Source: CAMPJU01 sp036675265
GTDB lineage: Bacteria > Pseudomonadota > Gammaproteobacteria > Xanthomonadales > Xanthomonadaceae
Length of the DNA: 6,014 nt
Reading direction: 5' to 3'
Assembly (NCBI GenBank): GCA_036675265.1
Contig: JAKFFJ010000030.1
Location: 1 to 6,014, forward strand
Positions 1 through 4,875 of this stretch are shown here, in pieces. The position numbers and the translations under genes are program-made. How positions within the stretch are numbered: position 1 is the stretch's first letter; every line of letters begins with the position of its first letter. The notes below the pieces were generated by a model that saw nothing but the letters and a program-made list of their open reading frames with translations, was not told the DNA's origin and made no database searches.

Positions 1-72
1 CGCAGCATCGCCGAGGTAGTGGCACGCGGCGTGGTGATCGATCGCGGGGCCTTGCCGGTGGGTGGCGAGTAG
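1..72 (+). CDS. C-terminal end of an unidentified protein, possibly an amidohydrolase
   Basis: Frame 1 is open from the window edge and ends at a TAG at 70-72, giving 23 residues that finish in ARGVVIDRGALPVGGE. A hydrophobic strand of the form V-x-x-G-V-V-I-D-R followed by A-L is common at the C-terminus of metal-dependent amidohydrolases, where the last strand returns to the small beta-sandwich domain. That resemblance is the only hint of function and is weak. The stop lies 7 bases from the stop codon of the convergent transpeptidase gene, which is typical spacing for two converging genes. No terminator hairpin is visible between them. The reading frame is reasonably likely to be real, but the family is a guess. 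Confidence 0.4.
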   Translation, partial: RSIAEVVARGVVIDRGALPVGGE

Positions 73-79
73 CCGCCCT

Positions 80-760
80 TCAGTCGTCGAGCTGCGCGGT
101 CGCGCGACTCTGCACGAAGTCCGGGAAGGCCTCCGCCAGGGACAGGGTGTCCGGCAGGATGTAGAACACCCCGCCCTTCTCGAACGTCGGGGCGACGATG
201 CCCTCGTAGAAGTCGGGCGCGACGTTGATGCAGCCGTGGGTGACCCGGTTGTCGTCCGGCGTCGGCGACGCCAGGCGTTCGGGGCGCCGCTCGGACGGGA
301 CGCCGGTCGCCGTCGGGTGCATGGACACGGCGGACTCGTGGTCCACCCACAGCACGCGCCCCGCATCGATGGAGGGGCCGTAACCGCCCACGAAGCGACC
401 GGCCGGCGTCGTGCGGTCCCGGCCCGGGATCTCCCGAAGCGCGAGCCCCGCGATGCCGGGGGCCGAATGGTCGCCGACCGCCGAGCCGAAGAGGCCCGGT
501 GCCGCGCCGCGCAGCCTGCCGTCGCCGTCGAACACCAGGACCTGGGCGGCGTCCTTGTCGATGATCGCGAACGGATAGCCCTCGCTGTCACCGGAGGCGA
601 CCACCCAGCCCGCGAGTTCGACCACCGTCGGCGACACGTCCTGGCCCGGTGGAAGCAGGTCGACGGCGGCCGCCGGTGTCGTGGCGGCGCCCTCGGCGCT
701 GGCCGCGTCGAAACTCGCGAACGCCAGCGCGAGGGCCAGCGCGCCGCAAGCGGCGCGCAT
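80..760 (-). CDS. Secreted L,D-transpeptidase (YkuD domain)
   Basis: This 226-residue protein is a probable periplasmic L,D-transpeptidase. The family uses a cysteine to cleave and re-join peptidoglycan stem peptides, either making 3-3 crosslinks or attaching proteins to the wall. Residues 1-22 look like a Sec signal peptide: MRAAC, an Ala/Leu core, then a cleavage site after ASA. The catalytic motif is R-V-T-H-G-C-I-N-V, with His175 and Cys177. His148 in S-M-H-P-T is the likely upstream conserved histidine, about 25 residues before the THGC motif, longer than the usual 14-17. The RTTPAGRF segment near residue 120 also fits the family. The chosen ATG begins the signal peptide directly, but its ribosome binding site is poor. 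An in-frame GTG 24 bases upstream is an alternative. The gene starts 23 bases after the lipoprotein stop, so the two are probably one operon. Confidence 0.85.
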   Translation of the reverse strand: MRAACGALALALAFASFDAASAEGAATTPAAAVDLLPPGQDVSPTVVELAGWVVASGDSEGYPFAIIDKDAAQVLVFDGDGRLRGAAPGLFGSAVGDHSAPGIAGLALREIPGRDRTTPAGRFVGGYGPSIDAGRVLWVDHESAVSMHPTATGVPSERRPERLASPTPDDNRVTHGCINVAPDFYEGIVAPTFEKGGVFYILPDTLSLAEAFPDFVQSRATAQLDD

Positions 761-783
761 CGCCGGGTACTGCTGGAGCACGA

Positions 784-1044
784 TCAGCCGCGCGGCACGC
801 GCGGCGTGCCCGACTCGAGGCGCTGGACGCGACCTTCCAGCGTATCCAGCCGCTGGTCCACCCGCTGCGCCGTCTGGTTGGCGGCTTCGGCGTTCTGGGC
901 CGCGGTCTGCACGCGCGCTTCGATCGAGTCGAGGCGCGAGTCGATCGCCGCGAACTCGTCGGCATAGGTGGCGCAGCCGGAAAAGCCCACTGCCGCGACG
1001 ATCGCGACGCCGAGCGCGCGCGCCTGTTGCTTGGTCAGGAACAT
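784..1044 (-). CDS. Lpp/OprI-like alanine-zipper lipoprotein
   Basis: This is an 86-residue lipoprotein. A short basic start (MFLTKQQAR) is followed by a hydrophobic stretch and the lipobox F-S-G-C, with Cys24 as the lipidated residue. Ala25 follows, so the Lol system should sort it to the outer membrane. The mature part of about 63 residues is one continuous helix with heptad spacing and many small residues (VQTAAQNAEAANQTAQ, then RLDTLEGRVQRLE), as in Lpp and OprI, which form trimeric coiled coils. E. coli Lpp ends in a lysine that L,D-transpeptidases join to peptidoglycan. This protein ends in P-R-V-P-R-G and has no lysine after the signal peptide, so that bond cannot form in the usual way. 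The start is well supported by AAAGGAGA seven bases before the ATG. An upstream in-frame ATG at 1137 is less likely because it would bury the signal peptide. The transpeptidase gene follows directly. Confidence 0.85.
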   Translation of the reverse strand: MFLTKQQARALGVAIVAAVGFSGCATYADEFAAIDSRLDSIEARVQTAAQNAEAANQTAQRVDQRLDTLEGRVQRLESGTPRVPRG

Positions 1045-1133
1045 GCTTGTTCTCCTTTGTCCGTGGGGGATCGGAAATACAGCGTCCATTCGGGCCGGCT
1101 GAATGGCCCGTTCCAAAACTGACGGTACGGTGG
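1045..1133 (-). promoter_or_regulatory. Leader/promoter region of the lipoprotein-transpeptidase pair
   Basis: The 89 bases between the pseudouridine synthase stop and the lipoprotein start must hold the promoter if the envelope pair is transcribed separately. A possible -10 (TGTATT on the minus strand) lies about 30 bases before the start codon, but no convincing -35 stands upstream of it. An inverted repeat, CGGGCC at 1091-1096 and GGCCCG at 1105-1110, could form a hairpin about 24 bases after the upstream stop. It is not followed by a T run, so it is not a canonical intrinsic terminator. The only strong element is the AAAGGAGA ribosome binding site. Confidence 0.3.
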
Positions 1134-2000
1134 TCAACCGGCTGTGAAGAGGCGGAAACCGCTTTCAAACCGGCGCGCCGAACCGTCGAGCGGATCGACG
1201 AACTCAAGCGTCCGCGCCAAGAGCTTCAACGGCCGGGCGCCATCGTCGGGCGCGGCTGCGGTCACCCGCGGATACCAGCGGTCATTGGCGATCGGCGCAC
1301 CCAGGCCCGCCATGTGGACCCGCAGCTGGTGCTTGCGCCCGGTCACCGGCTCCAGCGCATAGCGCCACCACGCACCCGCGCGCTCGAGCACTTCGATCCG
1401 CGTCTCGCTGTTGGGAACGCCTTCGACTTCCTGCATGTGGAAGAACGGCTCGCCCCGCACCAGCCGGGTGGATCGCACGAGCGGGAAGGACAGCCCGGGC
1501 AAGGCAGGTGCGATGGCCTCGTAGTGCTTCCGGATGCGGCGTTCGCGGAACAGCGCCTGGTAGGCGGCGCGGGTCGCGGGGTTGGCGGAAAACAGGACCA
1601 GTCCGGCTGTGTCACGGTCGATCCGGTGCAGCGGGACCAGGTCGGGATTGCCGAGCCGTTGCACCAGCCGCGCCAGGAGGGTCTCGCGCACGAAGCCGCC
1701 GGCGGGGGTCACCGGCAGGAAGTGCGGCTTGTCGGCGACCACCAGGTCCGCGTCGGCGTGCAGCACCGTCTCGGTGTACGGGATCACCGGCTCGTCGGCG
1801 ACCTCACGGAAATAGCGGATCTCCGCGCCAACCCGGTACGGCGCATCCGGCATCAGGGCCGCACCTTCCGCATCCAGCACCCGGCCGCGCGCGAAACGGT
1901 CGATCCAGGTCTCACGCGGGATCGCCGGGAAGCGCGCGCACAGGCCATCGAGCACCGTGGCCCACGGGCCGGGAGGAAGCTGCAGCTTGCTTGCGGACAT
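1134..2000 (-). CDS. RluA-family pseudouridine synthase
   Basis: This 288-residue protein is an RNA pseudouridine synthase, which isomerises uridine to pseudouridine in rRNA or tRNA. The active-site motif H-R-I-D-R-D-T-A-G-L is at residues 125-134 with the catalytic Asp128. It also has the R-K-H-Y-E-A motif near 157-162 and the late motif G-R-K-H-Q-L-R-V-H-M-A-G-L-G-x-P-I at 221-237. The first 65 residues resemble a degenerate S4 RNA-binding domain (RFARGRVL, then YRVGAEIRYF). The exact substrate (23S rRNA, tRNA or both) cannot be read from the sequence. The ATG shares its first base with the TGA of hipA (TGATG), and I see no good ribosome binding site before it, so translation probably depends on ribosomes finishing hipA. 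Family assignment is firm; co-expression with hipBA is inferred from the overlap. Confidence 0.9.
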   Translation of the reverse strand: MSASKLQLPPGPWATVLDGLCARFPAIPRETWIDRFARGRVLDAEGAALMPDAPYRVGAEIRYFREVADEPVIPYTETVLHADADLVVADKPHFLPVTPAGGFVRETLLARLVQRLGNPDLVPLHRIDRDTAGLVLFSANPATRAAYQALFRERRIRKHYEAIAPALPGLSFPLVRSTRLVRGEPFFHMQEVEGVPNSETRIEVLERAGAWWRYALEPVTGRKHQLRVHMAGLGAPIANDRWYPRVTAAAPDDGARPLKLLARTLEFVDPLDGSARRFESGFRLFTAG

Positions 2001-3283
2001 CAGGCGAGGTCGACGTGATCGCGTCCGACATTGGACGTGACCGCGTCCGGCAGCCCGGCTGCCTCGGCGAACCGGGGCCACCGCGAGACGGCCTCGGCGA
2101 CGCGGGCAACCTGCTCGCGCGAACCGGACACGCCGAACTCCAGGGCCAGCTTGAGCAACTCCGCGCGCGTGATGTCCCTGAATTGCCCGCCCACGCTCAT
2201 GAGGTGCTGGTAGGTCCACACGCCCTTCGGGTTGTAGGCATGGGTGACGTCGTAGGCCGGCGTCAGTTCCCATCGTCCGCCCTCCCGCAACATGAAGGCG
2301 AAGTTCTTCGTGTGGTCGTCGCAGTTGCGCGCGGCGACGTTGAACACCGTGCGGCGGAACAGCTCCGCCATCGCTTCGGCGTCCAGGCCGAGCTTGCGGG
2401 CGGTGTCGAAAAGTTGCTCGTAGCTGTTGGCCTCGCGCAGGTTGTAATCGAGGTGCGCCATCGCGCAGAGCGTCTGGACGTGGTGCTTGCGTCCGTCTTC
2501 GCGATCGAAGCGACGTGTCATGAAGTGCGCGCGGCCGTGTTCCTCCAGTAGCCGGCACGGCATCATGTCGATGCCCGCTTCGCGCGCCATCAGCGAGTAG
2601 GCGTATTCGATGCGGCCGTAATGGGCGCCCGTGCCGAGTTCCGAGTCGGCGCCGACACCGTCGAACTTGAGCAGCCAGTGCTCGAAGCCCGCGGGGACGT
2701 CGAGCTGGCCGCTGCGCATTTCGTGGGTCCCGGGGTTCCATGCAATGACGGCCTTGGCCCGCGCGCCGCCGGCCGACGTGCCGACCCGGATGATCGCCCG
2801 CAGCGCCTCGTCGGCCCCGGCCTCGTCGAGCTGGCCGGTGAGCACGCGTCGCGCGGCTTCCACCAGGGCCTTCATCTCCAGCGGCGCGGGCGTGTCGCCT
2901 CCGCGGTCCTGCGCCGGCCGGAACTCCAGCGCGCCCATGGCCCGGCTGCCCATGTAGGACAGGCGGTCCAGCGGGGTGATGGCCTCGGCCTCGATCCCAC
3001 GGTCGCGCATCCAGCGGTCGATCAGCGCATTGCCGAACGCGTCGGGCAGCGCATCGGCGATCGCGCCGGGCAGGCCGTTGTACGTCGCCCGGCTCAGTTG
3101 CGGGAACCGGAAGATCCGCTGCCGACTCCCCAACGGCATCTGCAGCGGCGCGATCTCCACGTCGCCCCGTCGCCAGGCCGGGGCGTACTCGAAGGCATAA
3201 CAGCCTGCGCCCGCGTCGAAGCTCAACGCGCCCACCAGCCGCCCCCAGAGGTGGACGCCGACGACATCGACATGGGTGACCAT
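2000..3283 (-). CDS. hipA: HipA-family serine/threonine kinase toxin
   Basis: At 427 residues this is close to E. coli HipA (440), a kinase toxin that phosphorylates glutamyl-tRNA synthetase, stalls translation and promotes persistence. The N-terminal subdomain (about 1-125) contains LPDAFGNALIDRWM. The kinase core holds G-T-S-A-G-G-A-R-A-K, where Ser170 aligns with the autophosphorylated Ser150 of E. coli, and L-L-K-F-D-G with the ATP-binding Lys206. The catalytic loop N-C-D-D-H-T-K-N has Asp322 in the place of Asp309, and A-Y-D-V has the metal-binding Asp345. All catalytic residues I can align are present, so the kinase looks intact. The start overlaps the hipB stop by one base (TGATG) and is preceded by GAAGAAGG, a usable ribosome binding site. 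Its stop overlaps the pseudouridine synthase start in the same way. The real substrate in this organism is unknown. Confidence 0.93.
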   Translation of the reverse strand: MVTHVDVVGVHLWGRLVGALSFDAGAGCYAFEYAPAWRRGDVEIAPLQMPLGSRQRIFRFPQLSRATYNGLPGAIADALPDAFGNALIDRWMRDRGIEAEAITPLDRLSYMGSRAMGALEFRPAQDRGGDTPAPLEMKALVEAARRVLTGQLDEAGADEALRAIIRVGTSAGGARAKAVIAWNPGTHEMRSGQLDVPAGFEHWLLKFDGVGADSELGTGAHYGRIEYAYSLMAREAGIDMMPCRLLEEHGRAHFMTRRFDREDGRKHHVQTLCAMAHLDYNLREANSYEQLFDTARKLGLDAEAMAELFRRTVFNVAARNCDDHTKNFAFMLREGGRWELTPAYDVTHAYNPKGVWTYQHLMSVGGQFRDITRAELLKLALEFGVSGSREQVARVAEAVSRWPRFAEAAGLPDAVTSNVGRDHVDLA

Positions 3284-3612
3284 CAGGCCTTCTTCCGGCT
3301 CGCGCGCCTGGGCTGGCTGCGTTCCTGCTCCTGCTGCATGCGCAGCAACGCCATCGGGCTGAGGGTGGGCGGCGGGCACAAGGCATCGATCCAGTCGGCG
3401 GCCCCGAGCGCGTCCACCACCGACACGAGCGTCGCCGTTGTCGCACCCCGGCCCTGCTCGAGGTTGATGACCGTCTGGCGCGACACGCCGGCGACCTCGG
3501 CGAGCGTCACTTGCTCGATGTCGCGCTCCAGGCGTAGACGCCGGAGGGCTTCACCCAGCTGCAGCTGCAGCTGTTCCTGACGGGCCTGTGCGCCAGCGGG
3601 TTTGATTGGCAT
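3283..3612 (-). CDS. hipB: HipB-like XRE-family antitoxin and repressor
   Basis: This 109-residue protein has a Cro/C1-type helix-turn-helix at about residues 20-72. The segment T-L-A-E-V-A-G-V-S-R-Q-T-V-I-N-L-E-Q-G-R (36-55) contains the turn and the recognition helix. Lying directly upstream of hipA, it is expected to bind and inhibit HipA and to repress its own operon from sites in front of the gene. An N-terminal Gln/Leu run (QLQLQL, residues 14-19) is encoded by three copies of CAGCTG. The C-terminus is a hydrophilic basic tail (R-R-A-S-R-K-K-A) of the disordered kind that marks E. coli HipB for proteolysis, although sequence similarity of the tails is not claimed. The ATG has AAAAGGA seven bases upstream. 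It overlaps hipA by one base. Confidence 0.9.
   Translation of the reverse strand: MPIKPAGAQARQEQLQLQLGEALRRLRLERDIEQVTLAEVAGVSRQTVINLEQGRGATTATLVSVVDALGAADWIDALCPPPTLSPMALLRMQQEQERSQPRRASRKKA
3556..3573. repeat. Three tandem CAGCTG hexamers inside hipB
   Basis: CAGCTG occurs three times in a row. Each unit is a palindrome, so the tract is symmetric on both strands. In hipB it encodes Gln-Leu three times, just before the DNA-binding domain. A gain or loss of one unit would add or remove two residues without shifting the frame. Confidence 0.9.
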
Positions 3613-3624
3613 GTCCAGATCCTT

Positions 3625-3656
3625 TTACATAAAGGACAATTAGAGGATTTATGTAA
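3625..3656. promoter_or_regulatory. hipB: Probable hipBA operator: perfect 9-bp inverted repeat
   Basis: TTACATAAA at 3625-3633 and TTTATGTAA at 3648-3656 are exact reverse complements separated by 14 bases. A second, overlapping inverted repeat, TCCTTT at 3620-3625 and AAAGGA at 3631-3636, shares the left arm. Both lie directly in front of hipB, and the second reaches its ribosome binding site, where an autorepressor would be expected to bind. E. coli HipB operators have the form TATCC-N8-GGATA. The sequence here contains ATCC and GGA elements but not that exact pattern, so assigning it to HipB rests on position. Confidence 0.55.
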
Positions 3657-3657
3657 G

Positions 3658-3715
3658 CTTCCATGTACCTTTTGGAAGATAGTACCCCACTTCCATAGAT
3701 GTACGCAACTTTTGG
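3658..3715. repeat. Imperfect direct repeat and inverted repeat upstream of the hipBA operator
   Basis: The blocks CTTCCAT, GTAC and CTTTTGG occur in the same order twice: contiguously at 3658-3675, and again at 3690-3715 with two 4-base insertions between blocks. The copies start 32 bases apart, about three helical turns. The first copy also forms an inverted repeat, CTTCCA at 3658-3663 with TGGAAG at 3673-3678. These could be further binding sites for HipB or for the HipBA complex, or sites for another regulator of the divergent genes. Confidence 0.45.
3679..3708 (-). promoter_or_regulatory. Candidate hipBA promoter
   Basis: On the minus strand TTGCGT (3703-3708) and TACTAT (3679-3684) are separated by 18 bases and sit about 70 bases before the hipB start. 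The match to the sigma-70 consensus is partial. Another possibility places the -10 at CATAAA (3648-3653), inside the inverted repeat, with TTCCAA (3672-3677) as the -35. Either way the repeats would overlap or flank the promoter. The start site cannot be decided from sequence alone. Confidence 0.3.
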
Positions 3716-3772
3716 CTTAAGGTGTAAAAAATGCCGTTAATGTATGGATTTCTTGACCCCTTGACGGGCGGT

Positions 3773-3816
3773 CGGACCGGGCGGTCGTGCCAGGGCTTCC
3801 GGCACGCACCGGTCCG
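3773..3816 (+). promoter_or_regulatory. GC-rich two-part hairpin in the SRAP gene leader
   Basis: CGGACCGG (3773-3780) pairs with CCGGTCCG (3809-3816). Inside this, CGTGCC (3786-3791) pairs with GGCACG (3801-3806), leaving a 9-base loop. The structure ends 14 bases before the SRAP start codon, so it would sit in the 5' leader next to the ribosome binding region, where no clear Shine-Dalgarno sequence is seen. No T run follows it, so it is not an intrinsic terminator. A role in translation control or mRNA stability is inference. Confidence 0.4.
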
Positions 3817-4812
3817 GCGATACTCCGCCCATGTGCTACTCCGCCCAGGTCCGCCAGGACTACCAGCGCTACGTGCGCGAGCACGGCGCGAAGCTGGACA
3901 TCCAGGCGTTCGTCCGCCTGTTCTGGGAGCGTCGCGAGCGTCCCGGCCTGCGCATCCCGAAAGCGATGACGCACGCCTTCGCCGACCTGCCCGGCCCCGC
4001 CGGCGACGAGATCCGTGCAGCGACCACCGCCTGGCAACGCGAGGAAGCCGCGCGCATCGAGCAGGAACTGTTCAAGCAGCGCAAGCGCCTGGCCGACGCC
4101 GAGCGCAAGCTGCAGGCGCGCACCACCAGGGCCGCGACCGAGAGCCGACGCATCGCGACGGCGAAGGTCGAGCAACTGCGCGGCTGGCTCGACGACCTGC
4201 GCCGCACCACGACCGAGCCGCGCGACGCGCGCATCTATCCCGGCCACTACTGCCCCGTGCTCGTGTGGGAGGACGGCGCACGCGTGCTCAAGCCGATGCG
4301 CTACCAGTGCCGTCCCGCCGGCAAGCCTGCGCTCTACGACCGCAAGTATCCCGGCACCTACAACGCCCGCCGCGACAACCTCGAGGGGTTCTGGAAAGAG
4401 CAGTTCGGACGGAGCCATGGCCTGGTCGCGATGACCGCGTTCTACGAGAACGTCAGCCGCCACCGCGCCGAAGGCCGCGAACTCGCACCAGGCGAAGAGG
4501 AGAAAAGCGTGGTGCTGGAGTTCCGGCCCGAACCGGCGCAGGAGATGCTGGTCGCCTGCCTGTGGTCACGCTGGATTGGGCCGGATGGCGAGGAACTGCT
4601 GTCGTTCGCGGCGATCACGGATGAGCCTCCCGCTGAAGTTGCCGCCGCGGGACATGACCGGTGCGTGGTGCCGATCAAGATGGAAAACGTGGATGCGTGG
4701 TTGCAACCCGGGACGGACCTGACGCGGCTGTACGGGATCCTCGATGATCGCGAGCGGCCGTATTACGAGCACCGGATGGCGGCGTAGCGGCACCACGGGA
4801 CTTCCGGCACGC
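3796..4812. repeat. 12-bp direct repeat flanking the SRAP gene
   Basis: CTTCCGGCACGC is found exactly at 3796-3807, 24 bases before the SRAP start, and again at 4801-4812, 14 bases after its stop. The bases on either side differ. Such a pair could be the remains of an insertion of the gene, a short dispersed genomic motif, or coincidence. No integrase or terminal inverted repeats accompany it. Confidence 0.4.
3831..4787 (+). CDS. SOS response-associated peptidase (SRAP, YedK/HMCES family) with coiled-coil insertion
   Basis: This is a 318-residue SRAP-domain protein. The family uses the amino group and thiol of Cys2 to form a thiazolidine crosslink with abasic sites in single-stranded DNA, protecting them during replication. 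Cys2 must be exposed by Met removal, which fixes the start at MCYSAQ. The other catalytic positions are visible: Asn178 in T-Y-N-A-R-R-D-N-L, Glu206 in A-F-Y-E-N, and His275 in G-H-D-R-C-V-V-P-I. These match Asn75, Glu105 and His160 of E. coli YedK. YedK is about 220 residues. The extra length comes mainly from residues 58-127, a charged Arg/Glu/Ala-rich stretch predicted to be a long helix or coiled coil. The usual F-Y-E-W is F-Y-E-N here. The gene is divergent from hipBA across a 218-base gap. I see no LexA box, so SOS control is not shown. Confidence 0.88.
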   Translation: MCYSAQVRQDYQRYVREHGAKLDIQAFVRLFWERRERPGLRIPKAMTHAFADLPGPAGDEIRAATTAWQREEAARIEQELFKQRKRLADAERKLQARTTRAATESRRIATAKVEQLRGWLDDLRRTTTEPRDARIYPGHYCPVLVWEDGARVLKPMRYQCRPAGKPALYDRKYPGTYNARRDNLEGFWKEQFGRSHGLVAMTAFYENVSRHRAEGRELAPGEEEKSVVLEFRPEPAQEMLVACLWSRWIGPDGEELLSFAAITDEPPAEVAAAGHDRCVVPIKMENVDAWLQPGTDLTRLYGILDDRERPYYEHRMAA

Positions 4813-4832
4813 TCACAGGCTGGGTTCGGGGT

Positions 4833-4867
4833 CTAGCGTTGCGGCGCATCGACTGCCGCAACGTTGG
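4833..4867 (+). terminator. Strong stem-loop between the SRAP and phoD genes
   Basis: CGTTGCGGC (4837-4845) and GCCGCAACG (4855-4863) form a perfect 9-bp stem with a 9-base loop. Four more pairs, some of them G-T wobbles, extend it to 4833 and 4867. It lies 46 bases after the SRAP stop and 9 bases before the phosphatase start. Without a T run it is not a classical intrinsic terminator, but it may end or stabilise the SRAP transcript. If the phosphatase is co-transcribed, the stem would sit next to its ribosome binding region and could limit translation. Confidence 0.45.
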
Positions 4868-4875
4868 GGCGCGCC

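Noticed and set aside
1091..1110. Intrinsic terminator after the pseudouridine synthase gene
   Set aside because: The 6-bp stem is not followed by a T run on the minus strand, so it is noted only as an inverted repeat.
62..2018. Long plus-strand open frames opposite the transpeptidase, lipoprotein and pseudouridine synthase genes
   Set aside because: Their translations are Arg/Ala/Gly-rich without recognisable motifs, and they lie antisense to genes with clear catalytic motifs. Such frames are common in GC-rich DNA.
1134..3446. A single 770-residue fusion frame covering hipA and the pseudouridine synthase
   Set aside because: The part before residue 482 is an out-of-frame reading of hipA. 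The real synthase starts at 2000, where its conserved domain begins.
3751..3766. Tandem TTGACC and TTGACG as -35 elements for the SRAP gene
   Set aside because: No acceptable -10 sequence lies 16-18 bases downstream of either one.
3717..4463. 248-residue minus-strand open frame opposite the SRAP gene
   Set aside because: It has low-complexity Ala/Val/Arg composition and no domain signature. The opposite strand carries all SRAP catalytic residues.
3731..4624. Plus-strand frame starting in the AT-rich region and overlapping the SRAP gene
   Set aside because: It runs out of frame with SRAP and turns into Arg/Pro-rich sequence. I see no ribosome binding site or motif.
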